A model generated the notes under the pieces. That model saw only the letters and a list, made by a program, of their open reading frames with translations. It was not told the origin of the DNA and did not search any database. A stretch of DNA of 11,177 nucleotides from positions 1 through 11,177 of the forward strand of contig VGSO01000065.1 in assembly GCA_016874945.1 (NCBI GenBank), read 5' to 3'. The stretch is from Deltaproteobacteria bacterium. Lineage in GTDB: Bacteria; Desulfobacterota; Desulfobaccia; Desulfobaccales; 0-14-0-80-60-11. Shown piece by piece: positions 6,833 through 11,177 of the stretch. The position numbers and the translations under genes are program-made. Every line of letters begins with the position of its first letter. Positions within the stretch are counted from its first letter, which is position 1.

Positions 6833-6879
6833 GAAATCGGAGACTTTTTCAGGGTCTCCCGGCCGCCCCGGAAGATTTC
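6833..6879. terminator. Nested dyad between convergent hemA and the PHP phosphatase gene
   Basis: Starting directly after the hemA stop, GAAATC (6833-6838) pairs with GATTTC (6874-6879), and inside it GGAGAC (6839-6844) pairs with GTCTCC (6854-6859). The inner loop holds a T5 run rather than the T run following the stem, so this is not a canonical intrinsic terminator. It could act on both converging transcripts. Confidence 0.3.
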
Positions 6880-6910
6880 ACCCATAACCGCAAGCCGTAT
6901 CGCCTGGTTT

Positions 6911-7648
6911 TCAATCCAACGGTTCCCCTTTGACAATCTTATCGGGAACGGTGGTGACCATGTCCCAGGCCCTGGCTTTACCCACAATGCGGGCCGCCTC
7001 TTCCACGGCCCGGCGGAGCGCCGGCGGCCGGGTGCGGGTATTGTGGGCGTCGCTGGCCACGACATGGACGTAGCCTTTTTTTAACAGCTCCCGGGTAAAC
7101 CTGGCGACGGTGCGGCCAAATCCTCCCAGGACGCTGGACGCGGTAATCTGCACCAGGCATCCCAGGTCCATGAAACGCTTGAGCTTTTTCGGCATCTCCC
7201 GAATGAGAAAATGCCGCTCCGGGTGAGTTATGATAGGGGTGATGCCCCTGGACTTAAGCTGGAAGCAGATGTTCTCCATACCCGGGGGAATGGCCATATC
7301 CGGCAATTCCAGGAGCATATAACTTTGCGTGTCATTAATTGTCAGAATTCGGTCTTCTTCAAGCAAATCCAGGGCCCGCAGACATAAATGGACATCGCAG
7401 CCGGGTAAAATTTCCAGGGGGATTTGCTCCTCGAATAATTTTTCCTTAAATTCTTGAATCTTAACCAAGATGGTGGCCTTATCATTGATTACTTCCATAT
7501 TATTAAACCGGTCCTTGAAAAGGTGAGGCGTGGCCACCATTATCTGGATGCCGTCTTCCGCCGCCAGCGCGGCCATTTTTAAAGCTTCTTCCCAGCTTCG
7601 GGCCCCGTCATCGAGGTCTGGCAATATATGGGAGTGGATATCAATCAT
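6911..7648 (-). CDS. PHP-fold tyrosine-protein phosphatase, CpsB/CapC (YwqE) family
   Basis: A 245-residue metal-dependent phosphatase that in characterised relatives dephosphorylates the tyrosine-rich tail of the BY-kinase controlling capsule or exopolysaccharide polymerisation. PHP metal-binding motifs appear in order: D-I-H-S-H-I-L-P at 3-10 with D13/D14-G-A, A-T-P-H42, H142-P-E-R-H146, and A-S-D200-A-H202-N. Length and motif spacing match CpsB/CapC rather than histidinol phosphatase or polymerase PHP domains. No kinase or polysaccharide gene is visible in the window, so its partner must be elsewhere, or upstream on the minus strand beyond the gene-poor region. The start ATG gives the canonical M-I-D-I-H-S-H beginning but lacks a Shine-Dalgarno. 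A 7-3-7 dyad lies 15-31 bases upstream. Confidence 0.93.
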   Translation of the reverse strand: MIDIHSHILPDLDDGARSWEEALKMAALAAEDGIQIMVATPHLFKDRFNNMEVINDKATILVKIQEFKEKLFEEQIPLEILPGCDVHLCLRALDLLEEDRILTINDTQSYMLLELPDMAIPPGMENICFQLKSRGITPIITHPERHFLIREMPKKLKRFMDLGCLVQITASSVLGGFGRTVARFTRELLKKGYVHVVASDAHNTRTRPPALRRAVEEAARIVGKARAWDMVTTVPDKIVKGEPLD

Positions 7649-7662
7649 AAAGATAATTTTTA

Positions 7663-7679
7663 TTCTCTTTATAAGAGAA
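7663..7679. promoter_or_regulatory. Perfect dyad just upstream of the PHP phosphatase gene
   Basis: TTCTCTT (7663-7669), TAT, then AAGAGAA (7673-7679): perfect 7-bp arms around a 3-bp centre, ending 15 bases before the start codon on the minus strand. On the minus strand the centre reads TTATAAAG, a -10-like hexamer, so a protein bound here would cover the likely promoter. The regulator is unknown. Confidence 0.45.
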
Positions 7680-7715
7680 AATCAAGTTTAACCTGACATC
7701 TCCTGTGGCCATTAA

Positions 7716-7741
7716 AACCAGGCTTATTGCACCGCCTGGTT
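7716..7741 (-). terminator. Terminator-like hairpin upstream of the PHP gene
   Basis: AACCAGGC (minus, 7741-7734) and GCCTGGTT (7723-7716) form an 8-bp stem with a 10-base loop. On the minus strand the stem runs into TTTTAA, as in a short intrinsic terminator. It would stop transcripts entering from the gene-poor region before they reach the PHP gene. Stem is modest and the T run short. Confidence 0.35.
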
Positions 7742-7758
7742 CAACCCTCTTAACCCAC

Positions 7759-7900
7759 GAGCCTCTTGCAAAATTCTATTTGAAGCTGAAATTTCATCAA
7801 GCTGATTACAGAATATCCGGTAGCACAGGCTTTCCAGCCTGTGCCGGCGCAGGCTGAAGCCTGCGGCTACCTAAAGACGGGGTAATTTTGCAAAAGGCTC
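7759..7900. mobile_element. MITE-like 142-bp element with internal double hairpin
   Basis: The ends GAGCCTCTTGCAAAATT (7759-7775) and AATTTTGCAAAAGGCTC (7884-7900) are 17-bp terminal inverted repeats with one mismatch. The element is flanked by CCAC on both sides (7755-7758 and 7901-7904), a plausible 4-bp target duplication. It has no ORF of its own. Inside, GGTAGC (7819-7824) and GCTACC (7866-7871) enclose two hairpins: CACAGGCT/AGCCTGTG (7824-7843) and GCAGGCT/AGCCTGC (7849-7864). This paired-hairpin core resembles dispersed REP-type palindromes. Mobilisation in trans by a transposase is inferred. Confidence 0.65.
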
Positions 7901-7904
7901 CCAC

Positions 7905-8399
7905 GATTCAGAGATCAGGGAGATAGGAGAAACCCTTTCTTTTTCTGCCATTGTCTTCCTTGCGGCCGCCGCCCCTTGCCCGGCCTTTTTCCAGCACTTC
8001 GGATTTAATAGTAATTTAATAGCCAACCTCCTTTCATTGCATCCCGAGTGAAACGGAAAAATCCAATTCTCATGCGAATCTAAAACATTAAAATGAGCCA
8101 GGCGAAAATACCCTTTTTCCTTATTCCAAATCTTGAACTTATTCTTAAACTTTGACTTATTTACCGGTAATAATCTTGGCAAATTTAATTTCTATTTAAA
8201 ACTTTATATTCAAAATAAACTCATACTTATCAGCATACGTAGTGCCCAAGGTTTACATTCCCCTTTTCCAAACTCGCTTTCTTTAGAAAAATTATAAAGT
8301 TGCTAATCTAATTAAAAAAAGTTGATTTTTTTGGAGAAGCTCTTTAAGGTGGAATTAATTATTTCATTTCGCCATTTAGCCGGGTAGTTATTTATTTCC
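7905..8399. other. AT-rich gene-poor region
   Basis: Apart from the minus-strand Shine-Dalgarno at 8026-8034 and its weak ORF, I see no gene, tRNA or repeat array here. The stretch from about 8140 to 8400 is strongly AT-rich with A and T runs (A7 near 8313, T7 near 8325). It presumably contains the promoter of the outer-membrane protein gene, but I could not choose one -35/-10 pair over several AT-rich candidates. Confidence 0.5.
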
Positions 8400-8405
8400 G
8401 AGGTG
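8400..8405 (+). promoter_or_regulatory. Ribosome-binding site supporting the 8409 start
   Basis: GAGGTG lies 3 bases before the ATG at 8409, counted from its end (about 6 from the GAGG core). It is the best Shine-Dalgarno upstream of the outer-membrane protein gene. Its last bases also form the GTG at 8403, which is therefore less likely to be the start. Confidence 0.4.
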
Positions 8406-8408
8406 CCT

Positions 8409-9788
8409 ATGGGTTCTTGGCAATGGGGGGGGGATTGCTGTATTTCCGGTTTATTGCGGAGAAAGAACCAAGAAATCTTGCCACTCCGTCGGTGGCCCGG
8501 AATGTTGGGCCCATTTCCCAAACGCGGCGCCTGCTGCCGGGACCGGAAGTTAGAAGCTTGGGCTAAGATCCTGGTCTGGCTTTCCTGCTGGCTGGGACTG
8601 CTAATGGTATGGGGCGCTCCCGCCTGGAGCGCCGGCTTCGCTTTGGTGCAGCAGGGAACCGCGGCCATGGGTCAGGGCAACGCCTTTGTGGCCGAAGCCA
8701 GTGATTCCTCGGCTATTTATTACAATCCCGCCGGTCTGAATCAACTGAAGCGCTTCGAAGTTTACTCCGGAACTATTTTCAATTATCCTGACCGGGAATA
8801 TCACGGGTTCCCCCCTTCCGAAACCGAATCCCGGCTTTTGTATACAGGCGCCGTGTATGTGGCCGGGCCGGTCACCAACCGGGTGGCCCTGGGGCTGGGC
8901 CTTTTCAGCCCCTTCGGATTGAGCAGCAAGTGGCCGGATACCTGGGCAGGCCGCTATATCTCCACCTTCTCCAGGCTTAGAACCTACAACGTCAATCCCG
9001 TGGTTTCCGTCAAAGTCCTGGACAATCTCTCCCTGGCCGCGGGGGTGAATATGCTGTGGTCGGCGCCGGAGTTGAAGAGAAATATCCCTACCCCCCTGGG
9101 GGATGGCGATGTTTCCCTGGCCGCCGACGGCATGGGGATGGGCTATAACCTGGGGGCCCTTTATGAACCCGTGAGCGGCGTGAAACTGGGGGTGCACTTC
9201 CGGAGCCAGATCAGCGTAGTCCACCGGGGAGACTTAACCCTCAGACTGCCGCCCCCTCTGCTCGCGCCCTCGATCAGGGGGTCCGCCAAAATCGCTTTTC
9301 CGCCCTCGGTGACCTTCGGCGCGGCTTACAGCCGCATCAAGCCCTTTACCTTTTTATTTGACGTCACCTGGACCGGATGGTCCACTTTCGATCAATTGAA
9401 GGTGGATCTGGAAACCCCCCTGGCCGGCGCCTTCTCCCTGGTTACTCCCAAGGACTGGCGGGACGCCTGGGCCTTTCGCTTCGGAGTCAACTACGAGATC
9501 AAGCCCGGTTTGAAAGTGCGCGCCGGCTATATTTACGACATGACTCCAGTGCCCAACCACACCTTTGACCCCCAACTGGCCGACGCCAACCGTCATGTTT
9601 TCACCATCGGCAAAGAATTTACCTATAAAAGATTCACTTTCGGCGCGGCCTACAACTATATCCTCTTTGAAAACCGCACCAAAAACAACGTTATTGCAGT
9701 TAATGGCGTTCCCGCGCCCCTTCAAGCCAACGGCCCCTATGCTTCAGATTCCCATTCCCTGGGGGTGAGCGCGGCCGTTAAGTTTTAA
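8409..9788 (+). CDS. OmpP1/FadL/TodX-family outer-membrane transport protein
   Basis: An outer-membrane beta-barrel of the FadL type, which passes long-chain fatty acids or other hydrophobic compounds. From this start it has 459 residues. A hydrophobic signal segment (about 54-68) ends in A-P-A-W-S-A|G near residue 75. It is followed by the family hallmarks G-F-A-L-V-Q-Q-G-T-A-A-M-G-Q-G-N-A-F and S-S-A-I-Y-Y-N-P-A-G-L (about 101-110), then alternating barrel strands ending in a terminal aromatic, A-V-K-F. Start choice is uncertain. ATG 8409 has a good ribosome-binding site but adds about 50 residues before the signal sequence, with uncharacteristic codons (AGA, TTA, GGG) and a G9 tract. ATG 8502 gives a more normal signal peptide, leaving 8409-8501 as a structured leader. 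Confidence 0.9.
   Translation: MGSWQWGGDCCISGLLRRKNQEILPLRRWPGMLGPFPKRGACCRDRKLEAWAKILVWLSCWLGLLMVWGAPAWSAGFALVQQGTAAMGQGNAFVAEASDSSAIYYNPAGLNQLKRFEVYSGTIFNYPDREYHGFPPSETESRLLYTGAVYVAGPVTNRVALGLGLFSPFGLSSKWPDTWAGRYISTFSRLRTYNVNPVVSVKVLDNLSLAAGVNMLWSAPELKRNIPTPLGDGDVSLAADGMGMGYNLGALYEPVSGVKLGVHFRSQISVVHRGDLTLRLPPPLLAPSIRGSAKIAFPPSVTFGAAYSRIKPFTFLFDVTWTGWSTFDQLKVDLETPLAGAFSLVTPKDWRDAWAFRFGVNYEIKPGLKVRAGYIYDMTPVPNHTFDPQLADANRHVFTIGKEFTYKRFTFGAAYNYILFENRTKNNVIAVNGVPAPLQANGPYASDSHSLGVSAAVKF
8425..8433 (+). repeat. G9 homopolymer behind the outer-membrane protein start codon
   Basis: Nine consecutive G residues start 16 bases after the ATG at 8409, flanked by GCAAT (8420-8424) and ATTGC (8434-8438), so the run is also the loop of a 5-bp hairpin. 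TTCTTGG (8413-8419) and CCAAGAA (8468-8474) enclose that hairpin together with a second one. Slippage by one base would take the 8409 start out of frame with the porin. Confidence 0.6.
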
Positions 9789-9805
9789 CCGCAAAAAAGC
9801 GCGGC

Positions 9806-9828
9806 GGCCGGGGTCGCGGTCCCCGGCC
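9806..9828 (+). terminator. Strong GC hairpin after the outer-membrane protein gene
   Basis: GGCCGGGG (9806-9813) and CCCCGGCC (9821-9828) form a perfect 8-bp stem with a 7-base loop, 17 bases after the stop codon. It is followed by a pyrimidine-rich CTCCCTCCTCC tract rather than a T run, so it may act as a Rho-assisted terminator or an mRNA 3' stabiliser. Confidence 0.5.
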
Positions 9829-9979
9829 CTCCCTCCTCCTCCCTCCCGACAGTGCACAAGGTTGACGATTAGGTTATAATTTGCCATAATCCCTGCTGAT
9901 CCCGGTGGGCCTTGTCCATGGTGGCGGAGAGGGACCTCCTGGCGTGGGGAACTGCGCCTACTTGGTTTCATATCAAGAT

Positions 9980-10110
9980 GAGACCTCTGCGAAAAGCCTT
10001 TTTGTCATCCTGAGCGAAGCGAAGGATCTCGTATTTACTCGTAATTATGAGATTCTTCGGTCGCTTCGCTCCCTCAGAATGACAGTTGCGAGGACTTCCC
10101 CAGAGGTCTC
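9980..10110. mobile_element. MITE-like 131-bp palindromic element
   Basis: Tips GAGACCTCTG (9980-9989) and CAGAGGTCTC (10101-10110) are perfectly inverted. Identity continues imperfectly for about 9 more bases. AAGAT occurs on both outer sides (9975-9979 and 10111-10115), a plausible 5-bp target duplication. The interior is a second imperfect inverted repeat: 10003-10030, beginning TGTCATCCTGAGCGAAG, against 10049-10084, ending CCCTCAGAATGACA, around an AT-rich 18-base loop. The inner repeat resembles a short palindrome I recall in multiple copies in many bacterial genomes. There is no ORF of its own. Confidence 0.6.
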
Positions 10111-10115
10111 AAGAT

Positions 10116-10207
10116 GCAATCGAAAAGGTATTATTGTAGCGCGATTTATTGCGCCCGAAAGGCGGGCGTGATAAATCACGCCCCTAAAACTTTTGCCTTT
10201 CGACTGC
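10116..10207. repeat. Palindromic two-hairpin repeat abutting the MITE-like element
   Basis: Outer arms GCAATCGAAAAGG (10116-10128) and CCTTTCGACTGC (10196-10207) are imperfectly inverted. Inside are hairpins GCGCGA/TTGCGC (10139-10154, with a wobble pair) and GGGCGTGA/TCACGCCC (10164-10183, perfect, loop TAAA). The halves are mutually inverted, so the whole can also fold as one long hairpin. It begins at the base after the AAGAT duplication of the preceding element. It looks like a dispersed intergenic repeat, not a gene. Confidence 0.5.
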
Positions 10208-10361
10208 GACTTGGCATCAGGGCGCCGGATGAACGGGATCCGCGAGGAGACCAGGTTGGCCCGGTTATTGCAAAAAGTTATCGCCAGGAACGATCTCAAA
10301 TGAAGTACTTCTAAATTGTTGGAAGCCTGGAAGAATCTCATCCGCTCTCTTAGGCTCCCAG

Positions 10362-10404
10362 GTTAACGAATTTACTTAACTTATGTTAAGAGTTAAAATT
10401 TAAC
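10362..10404. promoter_or_regulatory. Cluster of TTAAC/GTTAA half-sites upstream of hdrC
   Basis: Three consecutive dyads use the same half-site: GTTAAC (10362-10367), CTTAAC-TTAT-GTTAAG (10375-10390) and GTTAAA-A-TTTAAC (10392-10404). They end 28 bases before the hdrC ATG. -10-like TATAGA (10407-10412) or GATAAT (10419-10424) follows, so the cluster occupies the -35 region and beyond, where an operator is expected. The stretch 10208-10361 holds nothing I can assign. Confidence 0.4.
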
Positions 10405-10431
10405 CTTATAGATGTTTAGATAATTAACACC

Positions 10432-11028
10432 ATGGAAAACAAAACGCCTGTAACATCTCATATCGCGATTCAAGCCCTGCGTCCAGCATATGCTCTGCCG
10501 GAGCGGCTGACGCGGGACCACCTCCTGGTGTCCTCTTGCTACCAGTGCCGCAAGTGCTCCGGGGGCTGCCCCTTGACCTTCGCCATGGACCTGCTGCCCG
10601 ACCGGGTCATCCGCCTGGCTCTACTGGGCCAGGAAGACATGGTTCTAAACTGCCGCACCATTTGGGTGTGCTCTTCCTGCGAAACCTGCACCACCCGCTG
10701 TCCCAACGGCATTGACATCGCGGGAGTCATGGACTGGCTGAAAGAGGCAGCCGTCCAGCGCGGCCGGGCCATTCCGGAGTCGGACGTGGCCAACTTCCAC
10801 CGCTTCTTTCTGGAGGCGGTGCGGGACGGGGGGGGGCGTCTGCCCGAGGCCCTGCTGATGCGGCGCTTCACCCTGTACCAAATCAAGTCCGGCCATAGCG
10901 CCTGGGAGGTATTGAGAAATTTAAAACTAGGTTGGAAGCTTCTCCGGCGGGGGCGGTTAAGTCTGCGGACCCATCCTCTTCACAATAAAAAAGAAGTTTC
11001 CGCCATCTTCAAAGAATCGGGGTTTTAA
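10432..11028 (+). CDS. hdrC: CoB-CoM heterodisulfide reductase-like subunit C (iron-sulfur protein)
   Basis: A 198-residue electron-transfer subunit with two [4Fe-4S] ferredoxin motifs: C36-x2-C39-x2-C42-x3-C46-P and C80-x2-C83-x2-C86-x3-C90-P. The segment G-C-P-L-T-F-A-M-D-L-L-P-D-R-V-I-R between them is typical of HdrC. The helical tail R-N-L-K-L-G-W-K-L-L-R-R-G-R-L-S-L also fits the family. It relays electrons between the flavin subunit HdrA and HdrB. In bacteria without methanogenesis the physiological disulfide or other acceptor is usually unknown. hdrB follows after 5 bases. No Shine-Dalgarno is visible. GATAAT (10419-10424) lies 7 bases before the ATG and could make the mRNA nearly leaderless. 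Codons 133-135 fall in a G9 run. Confidence 0.93.
   Translation: MENKTPVTSHIAIQALRPAYALPERLTRDHLLVSSCYQCRKCSGGCPLTFAMDLLPDRVIRLALLGQEDMVLNCRTIWVCSSCETCTTRCPNGIDIAGVMDWLKEAAVQRGRAIPESDVANFHRFFLEAVRDGGGRLPEALLMRRFTLYQIKSGHSAWEVLRNLKLGWKLLRRGRLSLRTHPLHNKKEVSAIFKESGF
10828..10836 (+). repeat. G9 homopolymer inside hdrC
   Basis: Nine consecutive G residues encode three glycines (D-G-G-G-R) between the second iron-sulfur motif and the C-terminal tail. Frame is intact as given, but a one-base change would truncate or alter the last third of HdrC. It could be a slippage site or a place where assembly errors arise. Confidence 0.5.
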
Positions 11029-11033
11029 GAACC

Positions 11034-11177
11034 ATGCAGGTTTCCTATTATCCAGGATGTTCTTTGGAAGGCACGGCTCTGGACTATGCCGCCTCCATCG
11101 ACGGAGTCGCGACTTTGCTGGACCTGGAGCTGGTGGAGCTGGATGACTGGAACTGCTGCGGGGCCTCCGCGGCGCAC
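11034..11177 (+). CDS. hdrB: Heterodisulfide reductase-like subunit B, N-terminal part (runs off the window)
   Basis: The first 48 codons are present. The protein begins M-Q-V-S-Y-Y-P-G-C-S-L-E-G-T-A, the usual HdrB start with the first cysteine of a CCG domain. At residues 40-43 comes W-N-C-C-G, the C-C-G signature whose cysteines bind the noncubane [4Fe-4S] clusters at the disulfide-reducing site. The start lies 5 bases after the hdrC stop, so the genes form one operon. AAGAA upstream is only a weak ribosome-binding site, so coupling to hdrC translation is likely. An hdrA gene would be expected downstream, outside the window. Confidence 0.92.
   Translation, partial: MQVSYYPGCSLEGTALDYAASIDGVATLLDLELVELDDWNCCGASAAH

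Larger units (their letters stand above)
7641..8020 (-). pseudogene. Possible small ORF split by the MITE-like element
   Basis: On the minus strand a perfect Shine-Dalgarno AAAGGAGGT (8034-8026) precedes an open frame that has no ATG at the right place. Candidates are ATT at 8020 (5 bases downstream) or TTG at 8026. The frame (I-K-L-L-L-N-P-K-C-W-K-K...) runs into the MITE and ends inside it at 7871. If the element and one target copy (7755-7900) are removed, the same frame stays open from the tryptophan codon at 7903-7901 to a TGA at 7643-7641. That gives about 77 codons overlapping the PHP start by 8 bases. I do not recognise the product, and codon use is not clearly coding. It may be chance. 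Confidence 0.2.

Noticed and set aside
8403..8502. Cobalamin-type riboswitch suggested by AGGTGCC near the start of the porin leader
   Set aside because: The conserved core and closing elements of that riboswitch do not follow, and the gene product gives no independent support.
8312..8668. A 118-codon minus-strand frame over the porin start region
   Set aside because: Antisense to the signal peptide, with no motif or ribosome-binding site; it reads through AT-rich intergenic DNA.
7759..10207. CRISPR array
   Set aside because: The repeats are different palindromes, each present once, without regularly spaced identical direct repeats or spacers.
10045..10341. Frames on both strands across the palindromic elements upstream of hdrC
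   Set aside because: Their sequence is the translation of inverted repeats. The plus-strand tail near 10214-10314 is not recognisable, though a gene remnant cannot be excluded.
1..11177. tRNA, rRNA or other standard RNA genes
   Set aside because: I saw no cloverleaf with T-loop consensus and no rRNA-like stretch on either strand.

Overview
The window reads as chromosomal DNA from a GC-rich anaerobic bacterium, most likely a sulfate-reducing or syntrophic member of the former Deltaproteobacteria (Desulfobaccales/Syntrophobacterales-like). The pointers are an hdrC-hdrB pair, a CcsA/HemX-type cytochrome c assembly gene overlapping hemA, a GAF/HD-GYP c-di-GMP phosphodiesterase, and GC-rich third codon positions. 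The taxon is inferred from gene content only; there is no marker RNA gene here.

Layout. 1-230 (minus): 5' end of nadB (L-aspartate oxidase) with a TTG start. 294-1159 (minus): a visibly AT-richer two-gene cassette, a winged-helix protein followed with a 4-base overlap by a nucleotidyltransferase-fold protein, resembling AbiE-type toxin-antitoxin pairs. Three tandem 21-bp direct repeats lie immediately upstream. 1285-2130 (minus): amidohydrolase. 2322-4532 (plus): an exported L,D-transpeptidase, then a GAF/HD-GYP protein. 4668-6832 (plus): ccsA/hemX-like gene translationally overlapped with hemA. 6911-7648 (minus): a PHP-fold CpsB/CapC-type tyrosine-protein phosphatase, convergent with hemA. 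7649-8408: gene-poor AT-rich DNA holding a 142-bp MITE-like element with 17-bp terminal inverted repeats and a 4-bp target duplication. 8409-9788 (plus): OmpP1/FadL-type outer-membrane protein with a G9 tract near its start. 9789-10431: gene-free, with a second MITE-like element (10-bp perfect tips, 5-bp duplication) directly abutting a third palindromic repeat, then a cluster of TTAAC half-sites before 10432-11177 (plus): hdrC and the 5' end of hdrB.

How the genes relate. Most are housekeeping or envelope functions: NAD synthesis, haem synthesis and cytochrome c maturation, cell-wall cross-linking, c-di-GMP turnover, polysaccharide control, outer-membrane transport and electron transfer to or from a disulfide or similar substrate. 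The accessory material is the AT-rich wHTH/nucleotidyltransferase cassette and the palindromic elements. Several genes (2322, 4668, 7648 minus, 10432) lack a recognisable Shine-Dalgarno sequence, and three have a -10-like hexamer placed so that transcription could begin at or next to the start codon. The best candidates for something little described are the cassette with its 21-bp repeat operator, the family of nested palindromic elements, and the G9 tract behind the outer-membrane protein's start codon.
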